64,000 nucleotides of DNA from CAIUGU01 sp963819685. GTDB lineage: Bacteria > Pseudomonadota > Gammaproteobacteria > Steroidobacterales > Steroidobacteraceae. Below are positions 27,232 to 35,419 of the stretch, piece after piece. The DNA lies in assembly GCA_963819685.1 (NCBI GenBank), contig CAWFXI010000007.1:124001-188000 (forward strand), read 5' to 3'. The translations under genes were made by a program, and so were the position numbers. The number at the start of each line of letters is the position of its first letter. Positions within the stretch are counted from its first letter, which is position 1. The notes under the pieces are model-generated. The model was given only the letters and a program-made list of their open reading frames with translations. It did not search any database and was not told the origin of the DNA.

Positions 27232-28146
27232 ATGACAACTGAGCACGCAACGGCGACCTGGCGAGACACCGTACCCATGGTGTCCACGAGATCCGGTGTT
27301 GGACTGAAGGCACAACACTACCGGATCATTCTGGAAACATTACCTGAGGTCGGCTTTTTTGAAGTCCATGCGGAGAACTTCATGGGTGCCGGCGGTCCGC
27401 CGCACCGTTATCTCGAAGCCATCAGGTCCCGGTATCCACTTTCGATCCATGGCGTCGGGTTGTCCATCGGTTCCAGCCGGCCGCTGGACCTTGCACATCT
27501 GGAGCGCCTGCGTCTGTTGCTTGACCGCTATGCGCCAGCACTGTTTTCTGAACACCTTGCCTGGTCTTCACACGGCGGACAGTTCCTGAACGACCTGCTG
27601 CCGTTGCCCTACACGCAAGAGACGCTCGACCAGGTCTGTCGGCATATCGATCAGGTTCAGGAAACATTGCGCTGCCAACTGCTTTTGGAGAACCCGTCCA
27701 CCTACGTGGCCTTTGCGGCAAGCACTTATGCGGAGACTGATTTCCTCGCCTCGGTTGCAGCCAGAACCGGGTGTGGCCTGCTTCTGGACGTCAACAATAT
27801 CTACGTTTCGGCGATCAACCATGGGTGTGATCCAACCGCCTGGCTCGAAGCTTTTCCCTGCAGACATGTGGCGGAAATCCATCTCGCCGGCTTTGCCGAG
27901 ACCCAGGATGAAGCCGGCAACCGGCTGTTGATTGACAGCCACGGCGCAGCAGTACATTTCGATGTGTGGAAACTGTACAAGCGTGCGCTGGAGATCATTG
28001 GGCCGGTACCGACCCTGATCGAATGGGACAACGATGTCCCCGAATGGGCGCGCTTGCGGGCAGAAGCAGACAAAGCGGACGAAGCTCTACGCGCATTCTC
28101 TACACGCCTTTCCTCGCAGGAGCTACCTCGTGCAGTCATGGCCTGA
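27232..28146 (+). CDS. bufB: MNIO-family RiPP maturation oxidase BufB (DUF692)
   Basis: 304 residues, TIM-barrel of the multinuclear non-haem iron oxidase family. Iron-ligand segments are present: EVHAENF, SIHGVG, LLLENPS, LLLDVNNIYVS, AEIHLAG and IDSHGAAV. It modifies Cys residues of the bufferin precursor using O2 and mixed-valent iron. Ribosome site before 27232 is weak; MVSTRSGVGLK at 27277 is an alternative start, and the family core begins at GVGLK. Its last 17 bases overlap bufC. Confidence 0.94.
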   Translation: MTTEHATATWRDTVPMVSTRSGVGLKAQHYRIILETLPEVGFFEVHAENFMGAGGPPHRYLEAIRSRYPLSIHGVGLSIGSSRPLDLAHLERLRLLLDRYAPALFSEHLAWSSHGGQFLNDLLPLPYTQETLDQVCRHIDQVQETLRCQLLLENPSTYVAFAASTYAETDFLASVAARTGCGLLLDVNNIYVSAINHGCDPTAWLEAFPCRHVAEIHLAGFAETQDEAGNRLLIDSHGAAVHFDVWKLYKRALEIIGPVPTLIEWDNDVPEWARLRAEADKADEALRAFSTRLSSQELPRAVMA

Positions 28147-28906
28147 TCAACAGAGCAGATTTGCTGCAGCCGTGCTTGATCCCGCGCAACCGGTGCCCGA
28201 GGGAGTCATCGGCAGGCACAATGCGAGCGATGGGCATCGCTTCGCGGTCTACCGTAACAATGTCATGGTCAGCCTCGTTGATGCTTTACAGGCGCGCTTC
28301 CCGGCGACCTGCCGGCTGGTGGGAGACGAATTCTTTCGCGCGACGGCGCGGGCGTACGCGGGCAGCTATCTGCCCGATTCGCCGCTATTGATGGAATACG
28401 GCAGCACCTTTCCGGAATTCATCGCAGACTTCGAGCCCGCCACATCCGTTCCCTATCTTGCCGACGTTGCACGGCTGGAAGTTGCGTGGAGCGAGGCCTA
28501 CCACGCGGCCGACTCAACCCCTCTTGAACTCGAGGCACTTCAGGCCTTGAGCCCGGAGGTGCTCGCGGGCGCGACGATTGAACTGCATCCTTCCGTTCGC
28601 CTGTTACGTTCTTCCTATCCGGTCGCTGCGCTCTGGGCCGCGCAACAACAAGACATTGTCACACCACTCTCTTCATGGGAGGCGCAGGACGTGCTGGTAG
28701 TGCGCCCGGATTCCAGCGTCTCCGTGCATACCCTTGCTGGCGGAACCTTCGAGTTTCTGGCAGCGCTGATCAATCACGGCAGCCTTGAGAATGCGGCGGC
28801 GGCAGCGTTGTTGGTGGCTCCACATTTTGACGTCGGACTGCGCCTCGTGGATCTCATCAGTCTGGGGGCCGCAGTCGGGTTTACCCGGCGACAGAGACGG
28901 TTGTAG
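28130..28906 (+). CDS. bufC: BufC partner protein (DUF2063)
   Basis: 258 residues from GTG 28130, chosen because AGGAG (28118-28122) lies seven bases upstream; the open frame extends back to 28034 inside bufB. The N-terminal DUF2063 helical domain (FAVYRNNVMVSLVDALQARF, PATCRLVGDEFF) is labelled a DNA-binding domain in databases, but the family acts as a precursor-recognition partner of DUF692 enzymes. A second domain follows (HPSVRLLRSSYPVAALW). Overlap with bufB by 17 bases supports a tight complex. Confidence 0.9.
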   Translation: MQSWPDQQSRFAAAVLDPAQPVPEGVIGRHNASDGHRFAVYRNNVMVSLVDALQARFPATCRLVGDEFFRATARAYAGSYLPDSPLLMEYGSTFPEFIADFEPATSVPYLADVARLEVAWSEAYHAADSTPLELEALQALSPEVLAGATIELHPSVRLLRSSYPVAALWAAQQQDIVTPLSSWEAQDVLVVRPDSSVSVHTLAGGTFEFLAALINHGSLENAAAAALLVAPHFDVGLRLVDLISLGAAVGFTRRQRRL

Positions 28907-28938
28907 CAGTCCGCGGCCACACTTGCGGAAATCGACTC

Positions 28939-29439
28939 ATGAACAATGGCTCCATCGACGGTTCGTTTGCAGCACGCAGCGGTGTTGCTGGCTGGTATGA
29001 CTGGTCAAACCGGCTGCTTGGCCGCTTTCCATCCGCATTCACGCAGCTCTTGTTGCGCGTCGCGATCGCAGTGCCGTTCTTCCGTTCCGGCCTGACGAAA
29101 TGGGAGGGGTGGTTTCAACTCTCGCCCAGCGCCGACTACCTGTTTTCGCAGGAGTTCCAGCTGCATCTGTTTGGCCAGAGCTATCCCTATCCGGTGCCGC
29201 ACGTCATGGCACTGATGTCGGGTTGCGGTGAAATCGTGCTGCCGATACTGCTGGTGCTGGGCCTCGCGACCAGGTTTGCCGCCCTTGGGATTCTGGTAAT
29301 GACACTCATCATCCAGCTGACAATTCCCGACGGTTGGGCGAATTTTCATCTGCCGTGGGCCGCCATGGCGCTTGCTGTGGTCACGTATGGGCCCGGCGGA
29401 CTGGCTGTTGACCGCCTCTTCCTGACGAAACACAGTTGA
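28939..29439 (+). CDS. DoxX family membrane protein (BufD-like)
   Basis: 166 residues, four membrane helices in the DoxX pattern (LLRVAIAVPFFRSGLTKWEG, then LATRFAALGILVMTLIIQLT). DoxX proteins commonly close bufferin operons and may serve in quinone or redox coupling or in metal handling; the exact role is not established. Starts 32 bases after bufC, ending the operon. Confidence 0.9.
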   Translation: MNNGSIDGSFAARSGVAGWYDWSNRLLGRFPSAFTQLLLRVAIAVPFFRSGLTKWEGWFQLSPSADYLFSQEFQLHLFGQSYPYPVPHVMALMSGCGEIVLPILLVLGLATRFAALGILVMTLIIQLTIPDGWANFHLPWAAMALAVVTYGPGGLAVDRLFLTKHS

Positions 29440-29628
29440 CTGCCTCACGGGGCGGGGCCGGCGCACCTCTGGTTGCAAAGACCAGGACAGCGGGTTATTA
29501 CTGGTTTTACAGTCAGTAACTGCCCCCCGACAAATCTCCCACACTTCTTGATGAAACCTCCGTTGAGGTTGACATGACCGATGCTCATGATGAATCCCGA
29601 ACAAGCGATCAACCTTCAGGAGAGCATC
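29440..29628. other. Intergenic region after the bufferin operon
   Basis: About 190 bases. A TTGACA box (29569-29574) lies ahead of the small peptide gene, without a convincing -10. No clear terminator with a T run was seen. Confidence 0.3.
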
Positions 29629-29709
29629 ATGATTACCTTAGGCATCACATTCATTGTCAGCAGCCTTGTACTGGTTCTGGCCCTCGGCTTCAGCTCGCCA
29701 ACCGTTTGA
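29629..29709 (+). CDS. Possible 26-residue single-pass membrane peptide
   Basis: ATG 29629 is preceded by AGGAGA (29618-29623) with five bases between, a near-ideal ribosome site. The peptide starts MITLGITFIVSSLVLVLALG and ends SSPTV, so almost all of it is one membrane helix. Too short for homology judgement. A small membrane gene follows 57 bases later, so the two may be co-expressed. Alternatives: a leader peptide or a chance frame. Confidence 0.45.
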   Translation: MITLGITFIVSSLVLVLALGFSSPTV

Positions 29710-29766
29710 TACCCAAAATGGCTTATCCTTGTGGCTTGTCTGACGCAGCAACCGCGTGGACGCGCC

Positions 29767-29982
29767 ATGAAAATTGCCAAACCTCTTTTGCTCATTACCA
29801 CGCCCATCGGCGTCATCGGTGGAGTGATCGAAGCCTTCCGGCTGGCCGGGGGGCTCGCATTTCTGATGATTGCGATGCTGCTGTTCATCAGCGCCGCCAT
29901 CGGCATGCTGGTCGTGACCATTCGCAAGGAACAGGCGGCGATCCGCGCGAAGGCTGGCCAGCACCCTGACGGCGCGCCGTGA
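29767..29982 (+). CDS. Small two-helix membrane protein
   Basis: 71 residues from ATG 29767 (MKIAKPLLLITTPIG). Two hydrophobic helices (about 6-22 and 26-48) and a charged C-terminal tail (RKEQAAIRAKAGQHPDG) that would be cytoplasmic. No family recognised. Ribosome site is weak. The conserved-looking TTPIGVIGGVIEAFRLAGG stretch and good codon usage support a real gene. Confidence 0.6.
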   Translation: MKIAKPLLLITTPIGVIGGVIEAFRLAGGLAFLMIAMLLFISAAIGMLVVTIRKEQAAIRAKAGQHPDGAP

Positions 29983-30033
29983 GTTGGCAGAACTTATGCT
30001 GATTCTCCCGCTGCGAATCAGCAGCGCGGAATC

Positions 30034-30222
30034 TCAGGTCCTGCCGGATTTGGGGCCGAGAAAGTACCAGAGGATGGCGCCAATCACCGGGAGCACCAGA
30101 ACGACGACGGTCCAGAGAACCTTCTTGCCTGTGTCGGCGGTACTCTGCAGCACATTGACGATTGCCCACACGTCGACAACCAGTACGATCAGGCCCCAGA
30201 TACCATTCACGTTCAGACCCAT
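30034..30222 (-). CDS. PLDc_N-domain small membrane protein
   Basis: 62 residues with two membrane helices: GIWGLIVLVVDVWAIVNVL and VLWTVVVLVLPVIGAILWYF, ending LGPKSGRT. This is the phospholipase D nuclease N-terminal (PLDc_N) signature, found alone in many small bacterial membrane proteins; no catalytic domain follows. It lies 15 bases after the SDR gene, probably the last gene of that operon. Confidence 0.82.
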   Translation of the reverse strand: MGLNVNGIWGLIVLVVDVWAIVNVLQSTADTGKKVLWTVVVLVLPVIGAILWYFLGPKSGRT

Positions 30223-30237
30223 CGCTTAAGCCCTCAG

Positions 30238-30918
30238 TCACCAGGAAATGGATTTGCCATCCTGGAAGAATCCCCCGGATGGGCCATCGTCAGGCAGCGT
30301 AGCAGCCCAGACTATACCGGCGACACCCTGTTCAATACTTCTCGGCGCATTCTTGCCTCCCATATCGGTTTTCACCCAGCCGGGGCTGACCGAGTTTACC
30401 TTTACATTCGCGCGTGCTTCGGCATGAAACACCCGCGTGACGGCATTGAGCGCCGCCTTCGACACGCGATACGCCGCCGCACCACCCTGCATGTCGTTGA
30501 GCGACCCCATTCCGGAAGATACATTGACGACTCTTCCATAGCCCGCATCGTTCATCCTTGGCAACAAGCCGCGCAACAGTCGAAATGCGCCAACTGCATT
30601 GACATTGAATGCCTCGACGACCTGTGCGGGAGTCGATAGCCCGGTGTAGCCACCGAACATGCCGCCTGCGTTGTTGACCAGAACATCAACCCGCCCCACG
30701 TAAGCGACGAATTCGTCAACGCTCAGGTCCGACGAGACGTCGAGACGTTTTGGTTCAACTTCGAGCCCGTCGTCCTGCAGGTCGGTAGCGGCAGCCTCCG
30801 CCAGCGCTTTGTCACGCGCGGTAAGCAGGACATACATTCCCTGTTGAGCCAGAGCTCGCGCTGCGGCGAATCCCAATCCCCGGTTCGCACCGGTAACGAC
30901 TGCAATCTTCTGACTCAT
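30238..30918 (-). CDS. Short-chain dehydrogenase/reductase (SDR)
   Basis: 226 residues, classical SDR. Cofactor motif TGANRGLGFAAARAL, NNAG, catalytic Ser in NVSSGMGS and YxxxK as YRVSKAALN. An Arg rather than Asp after the second strand (LTARD) favours NADPH. Substrate unknown. It lies 22 bases after a penicillin-acylase-type gene and 15 bases before the PLDc_N gene. Confidence 0.92.
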   Translation of the reverse strand: MSQKIAVVTGANRGLGFAAARALAQQGMYVLLTARDKALAEAAATDLQDDGLEVEPKRLDVSSDLSVDEFVAYVGRVDVLVNNAGGMFGGYTGLSTPAQVVEAFNVNAVGAFRLLRGLLPRMNDAGYGRVVNVSSGMGSLNDMQGGAAAYRVSKAALNAVTRVFHAEARANVKVNSVSPGWVKTDMGGKNAPRSIEQGVAGIVWAATLPDDGPSGGFFQDGKSISW

Positions 30919-30940
30919 GTTTTCCCTGTATTGTTTGTGG

Positions 30941-33382
30941 CTACCGGGTCCCGGGGACCAGGCGGAGTGTATGCCGAGTCTGTCCGGGGAGCAGCGGCAA
31001 TGGTTGTCCGGTCACCCACGCTTCATGGCCGGCAGAAAAATAGGGTGATAACGGATGCGAAGATTGCCCACCCGGCATCTCGAAAAAGCCCTCGCTCTCC
31101 CGACCCGGCGATACGACGAGACGTTCCGAAGCCCCTTGCCGGGGCCCCTGGACACGAGGCATGTTGCTGTCGCCCGGGAGGGCTTCCTGCGGCATGTCGA
31201 TCAGCCATGCCGCCCAGGGCAACGCACGCGACAGCGGGTGCTTCATTGCCAGGACGTTGTCACGCCCCCAGCCACAATCCGCGAGTTTGCTGCATCGGGT
31301 GCGCAGATCGAGCAGCGCGCGGTCGATCCAGTCAAGCAGAGCCTCGTCCCAGTCAGCATAGTGTGGATCAAGCAGATGCAGGGGACGCTCGGTCACCAGC
31401 TGCCAGACTGACCCTTCAAACTGCTGGCCGGGCTCGAAGGTGATATCGGGATAGGCAACCTTCGCCGGAGCGACCAGGGCATCGAACGTCGCCGTCATCA
31501 CGGCCCGACGGAAATTTCTGACGATCAGATAGCCCGGATCCTCGACGGCAGCACGGCCGGACCAGTATTCCACCAGGATGCGCGCCGCCTCCCGGTCAGG
31601 ATGCCCTGCCACGGTATCTGGAGTGAGCAGCTGCAGAAGCAGATCTCGCCATCGCGACAGGAACAGTGCCCGATTGTCGAGCTGTATTGGCAGCATGTCA
31701 GCAGCTGTCGCGGCTTTGACATCAAGCAGACCGTCGCGAATCTGACCCGCTCGCGCGCCCAGGACGTAATTTCCCGGTCCCACGAAGTCGAGCCAGGTAT
31801 TCGCTTCAACCACACGACTGTTCGCTGTCCAGAGTCTCCCGCCCAGGGGATTTGCAATGCGCGGGTATTCGTCGGGCTTGCGCCACCGGGTCCAGCCGGT
31901 TCCCCGACCGCTCCACTGCGCAGGGAAGCGTGAATCGAAGCCCTCCCTGACAGGAACCTGACCGAAGAGCGTCCAGCCAATGCTGCCAAGTTCATCGGCC
32001 GCCACAAAATTCTGCACCGGCGCACCCGAGCGATTGGCTGCTTCAAGTGCTTCATCAACCGTTTGCACTGCTTCGAGCGCCATCATATGCAGGTTGGTCG
32101 CTTCAGGTTTGTGTGCCGTCCATGCAAGGGCCAGTGGCGTACCGCTCGCATCCTTCGCGACGACAGGGCCCCATATCGTGTGCGTAGTAGTCATCGTTTC
32201 CGCTGGTTGGCCACGAACCCGGATGACGTCGTGACTGATCTCGAACTTCACCGATCCATCCGCAGTGAGGTAGCGGGATGAATCCGCGGGATCCACCTGC
32301 ACGGCGACCAGATCAGTCCAGTCCCCGTGGGTGTTGGTGAAGCCCCAGGCAACATGTCCATTGCTGCCTGCAATGATCAATGGCAATCCGGGTAGCGTGA
32401 CGCCGATCAAGTCCTGCGCGTTCCCGGCAGTCTGCGAGTCGACGACGAGTCGCGCGCGATACCAGATGTTCGGTACCTGCAAACCGAGATGCATATCGTT
32501 GGCAAGCAGTGCCCGACCGTTGGCGGTATGCGTACCGGCAACAGCCCAGCTGTTACTGCCAAACGAGGTATCCCCCACTCGTTCCGTCAGTCGTCGCGAC
32601 GCCGGGGCCGACAGGGCAGCCGTCCTGGCCGGCCCCTGGCGCAAGTTGAAAACGGTTGCCCCTGGCAGTGGAGGCAGTCGCCACGTTCCGCCATCCACTG
32701 GTGCATCCCACTCCGAACCCAACGGATACAAGACGGTGAACAGTTCCTGGGGCAGTGTTGCGCGGATCGCGGCGTTTGCCAATTCGCGCTCTCCGCTCGA
32801 ATCGTTGAGGTCCACGTACATCGCGAAGGCAACCAGTAGCGAATCGCGAGACTCCCAGGGTCGAGGCGCGGAGCCGAGGACGAAGTACTCCCAGGGCCTC
32901 GAGCCCAATTCGCCAAGTGCTGAATTTACGCCGGCGGTATAGGCCTCAAGGGTACTGCGCTCTACTGCAGAAGCCTGACCAAGAACCTGTTCAGCAACCT
33001 TCGTGAACTGGTGCCGCCGCATTGCACGGTCCGTGGCGAGTAATGCCGGACCCAGCAGTTCCGCCAACTCTCCCGCGGCGAGCCGTCGCTGCTGATCCAT
33101 CTGGAAGAAACGATCCTGGGCGTGGACGTAGCCCGTTGCGAAGGCGAGGTCGATGCGATCAGCGGCCCGCACAGTGGGGACACCCAGATCGTCGCGTTCA
33201 ATGGTCACGGGAGAACGCAGGCCGGGTGCTGTCACTTGACCATCGAGGTCCGGGAGGCTGGCACGAAACGTCAGATATGCGACGAAGACTGCCAGAACGA
33301 CAACTGCGAAGATCCCGGCACCCACCCGGGTGAGGTGGCGTGTCACCATTCGCAATCGAACATGCTTGCCGCGTTGTGTCAT
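30941..33382 (-). CDS. Penicillin acylase family N-terminal nucleophile hydrolase
   Basis: 813 residues. N-terminal membrane or signal segment (about 21-40), alpha chain, then the autocleavage site with the nucleophile Ser-276 in FGSNSWAVAG, and the beta chain containing NDMHLGLQVPNIWYRARL. Family members cleave amides: penicillin G, cephalosporins, and acyl-homoserine lactones (quorum-quenching enzymes such as PvdQ and QuiP). Substrate cannot be read from sequence; the long, periplasmic-facing form is closer to general penicillin acylase homologues. First gene of a three-gene operon with the SDR and PLDc_N genes. Confidence 0.92.
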   Translation of the reverse strand: MTQRGKHVRLRMVTRHLTRVGAGIFAVVVLAVFVAYLTFRASLPDLDGQVTAPGLRSPVTIERDDLGVPTVRAADRIDLAFATGYVHAQDRFFQMDQQRRLAAGELAELLGPALLATDRAMRRHQFTKVAEQVLGQASAVERSTLEAYTAGVNSALGELGSRPWEYFVLGSAPRPWESRDSLLVAFAMYVDLNDSSGERELANAAIRATLPQELFTVLYPLGSEWDAPVDGGTWRLPPLPGATVFNLRQGPARTAALSAPASRRLTERVGDTSFGSNSWAVAGTHTANGRALLANDMHLGLQVPNIWYRARLVVDSQTAGNAQDLIGVTLPGLPLIIAGSNGHVAWGFTNTHGDWTDLVAVQVDPADSSRYLTADGSVKFEISHDVIRVRGQPAETMTTTHTIWGPVVAKDASGTPLALAWTAHKPEATNLHMMALEAVQTVDEALEAANRSGAPVQNFVAADELGSIGWTLFGQVPVREGFDSRFPAQWSGRGTGWTRWRKPDEYPRIANPLGGRLWTANSRVVEANTWLDFVGPGNYVLGARAGQIRDGLLDVKAATAADMLPIQLDNRALFLSRWRDLLLQLLTPDTVAGHPDREAARILVEYWSGRAAVEDPGYLIVRNFRRAVMTATFDALVAPAKVAYPDITFEPGQQFEGSVWQLVTERPLHLLDPHYADWDEALLDWIDRALLDLRTRCSKLADCGWGRDNVLAMKHPLSRALPWAAWLIDMPQEALPGDSNMPRVQGPRQGASERLVVSPGRESEGFFEMPGGQSSHPLSPYFSAGHEAWVTGQPLPLLPGQTRHTLRLVPGTR

Positions 33383-33482
33383 GTGATCCCGTTCACGATC
33401 CTGGCGATGAGCGGTACAAATTTACCCGTGGCTTGGGTTGTGACGCACGCTCTATGACGGTGCGACGTGTATATTTACCGCA

Positions 33483-33689
33483 ATGAGCGTGCAAATTAAG
33501 TGCGAACCGAAGAGCGGAACGATGCTCGCCCGCTGGTATGAGACCGAAGCGGAAGCGCTCGCGATCCTGAAGGACTTCATCCAGCGCCATCAGTCCCAGG
33601 GGCATAAGATCGAAAGAACCGGCAACGAGATCCTGGTTCGCGATGCTGGGGGGGCGGAAGTCGCCAAGTACACTTGGGTTCGTAGCTGA
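33483..33689 (+). CDS. Small conserved-looking hypothetical protein
   Basis: 68 residues, no membrane helix or signal. Mixed alpha/beta pattern: a helix (ETEAEALAILKDFIQRHQ) followed by strands (KIERTGNEILVRDAGGAEVA). No family recognised. It is divergent from the penicillin acylase gene and followed by a strong hairpin terminator 39 bases after its stop, which supports a real transcript. Confidence 0.65.
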   Translation: MSVQIKCEPKSGTMLARWYETEAEALAILKDFIQRHQSQGHKIERTGNEILVRDAGGAEVAKYTWVRS

Positions 33690-33727
33690 AGTCGTCCTCG
33701 CAACAGGGCCGTAGCTCAGGAAAGAAA

Positions 33728-33768
33728 AAGGCCGCGCTCGTGAATAACGAGCGCGGCCTTCTTCTTTG
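33728..33768. terminator. Bidirectional Rho-independent terminator
   Basis: Perfect 14-base arms AAGGCCGCGCTCGT / ACGAGCGCGGCCTT around a five-base loop, with T-rich flank CTTCTTT on the + side and AAAGAAA on the other. Lies between two convergent genes and can serve both. Confidence 0.88.
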
Positions 33769-33781
33769 AGCCGGTCAGGCC

Positions 33782-35347
33782 TTAGCGGGCCGACAGCTTG
33801 GCGGTCGGCGCGTACTTGCGCAGGACCTCCGCCACTGCCGGATTCGGCTGCACGTGGTAATCGACCAGACCGCCAGCAATGTCCATTGCTGTCGCTTCCA
33901 GGCCATTCTTGTGATTGATATTGGCACCCTTCTTCAGCAGGAACTCAACTATCGCCGGCTCACCGCGCATGGCCGCGCCCGTCAGGGGGGTGTCGCCGCC
34001 GTTATTGGCCTGGTTGATATCCGCTCCTTTGGCAAGCAACAGTTTGATCGCTTCGATTGCATCCGGAACGCGACCGCGGCTGATCTCTTCGCGCCAACCG
34101 ACGCCGGCGGCCGCCATCAATGGAGTGGTGCTGCCGGTATTACCGCCGCCAAACATGCGCTTGGCGGGTCCATCATCCTTGGCCGTGGCTTTAAACGGAT
34201 CTGCTCCCGCGGCCAGCAGGATATTCATCACAGGGAGGTCAGCTGACATCGACGCACGCAGGAATGCCGTAGCGCCTTCCCTCAGCATCGGGTTATGCGT
34301 ACCGCCTTGAGCCACCCAAATGGGAAGAGTGCCCGTCAGCGTTGCGTTGACGTCGGCACCCTTGGCAATTGCCAGCTTGATGACATCGACATAGGTCTTG
34401 TCGCCAGTCACATGAGGAGCCGGGCGGGCATTGGCATCCAGCGTATTCATGTCCGTCGCTTCGAACAGCACCGTGCGGCCGTACTTGTCCGCAATCTTGG
34501 GATCCGCTCCTCCTTCGAGCAGCGCCACGGCGACGTCCGGATGCCCATTCAGCGTGGCCAGGACGAGCGCGTTGGTACCTTCGGCATCAGTGCTATTGAG
34601 GTCGGCTCCACCCTCTCGCAGCGCCTGGACAGCGTCCAGATGCCCGTTACGGGCTGCGAAATGCAGTGCCGTCATGCGACCCTTTGGAATCTTGGGGTAA
34701 ACGAAACCGCCTGCGCGCTTCTCTGATGGCTCAGGCACGGTGATCAATGCAGAAAATTCATTGACGCTGGCGCCTCCGGCAATCAACGCCCGTACTGCGT
34801 CCGCATGACCCTCAGCGGCGGCCCACATCAGCGCCGTCTGACCTTTCCAGCCTTCCTTGAAATTGGGATCTGCCTTGTTCGATGCCTGGCCTGCACTCGC
34901 CGTCCCGCCCGCCAGCAGGGCGTTGATGAGTTCCACGTTGCCGCTACGTGCTGCTGCCATCAAGGCCGTTTCACCCTCTGGTGATGCCGTTCCCGGACTT
35001 GCACCGGCGTTCAGCAGCAGGGTCGCTGAACGGGCGTCGCCGTTGCGGGCAGCCGTCTGCAGCGCAGTTGCGCCGTAGCGATTCGTCGCATCCACACTGG
35101 CGCCCGCCTTCAGCAGCGCCTGAATCATGTCTGTGTCGCGTTCTTGTACCGCGAGCATCAGCGGAGTAGTGCCATCCAGGTCCGCCGCATTGACGTCAGC
35201 GCCTTTCTGCAGCTGTGACGTGACGCCCGCAACATCATGAGCCTTGACGGCCGAGACGATCGACGGCACCGACTGCGCCTGTACAGTCACTGCGGCAATG
35301 GCCAGCGAAAGTGAGGAAATTACGCCGAAAACTGGAATCGAACGCAT
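33782..35347 (-). CDS. Secreted ankyrin-repeat protein
   Basis: 521 residues. Signal peptide (ISSLSLAIAAVTVQAQ) and roughly ten ankyrin repeats. The clearest are GADVNAADLDGTTPLMLA, GASVDATNRYGATALQTAA, GADLNSTDAEGTNALVLA, GADINQANNGGDTPLTGAA and GANINHKNGLEATAMDIA. Ankyrin arrays bind partner proteins; export to the periplasm points to a scaffold there. It is directly downstream of the DUF1552/DUF1592 pair on the same strand, a combination common in some gammaproteobacteria and in Bryobacter-like and planctomycete genomes. Confidence 0.92.
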   Translation of the reverse strand: MRSIPVFGVISSLSLAIAAVTVQAQSVPSIVSAVKAHDVAGVTSQLQKGADVNAADLDGTTPLMLAVQERDTDMIQALLKAGASVDATNRYGATALQTAARNGDARSATLLLNAGASPGTASPEGETALMAAARSGNVELINALLAGGTASAGQASNKADPNFKEGWKGQTALMWAAAEGHADAVRALIAGGASVNEFSALITVPEPSEKRAGGFVYPKIPKGRMTALHFAARNGHLDAVQALREGGADLNSTDAEGTNALVLATLNGHPDVAVALLEGGADPKIADKYGRTVLFEATDMNTLDANARPAPHVTGDKTYVDVIKLAIAKGADVNATLTGTLPIWVAQGGTHNPMLREGATAFLRASMSADLPVMNILLAAGADPFKATAKDDGPAKRMFGGGNTGSTTPLMAAAGVGWREEISRGRVPDAIEAIKLLLAKGADINQANNGGDTPLTGAAMRGEPAIVEFLLKKGANINHKNGLEATAMDIAGGLVDYHVQPNPAVAEVLRKYAPTAKLSAR

Positions 35348-35419
35348 GGCCGCCCCTCTTAAGTTGAACAGCCAGCCGCAAACCCGCGGCTGGCCCGAAT
35401 TGCACTACTCCTTCCCCGC

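Noticed and set aside
26851..27318. 155-residue minus strand frame across bufA
   Set aside because: bufA has signal peptide, Cys pattern and promoter on the + strand.
34295..34726. 143-residue + strand frame inside the ankyrin gene
   Set aside because: Repeated ankyrin codons create open frames on both strands; no independent signal.
33782..35347. Tandem DNA repeats in the ankyrin gene
   Set aside because: Similarity is at protein level; the DNA copies are diverged, so no repeat element was called.
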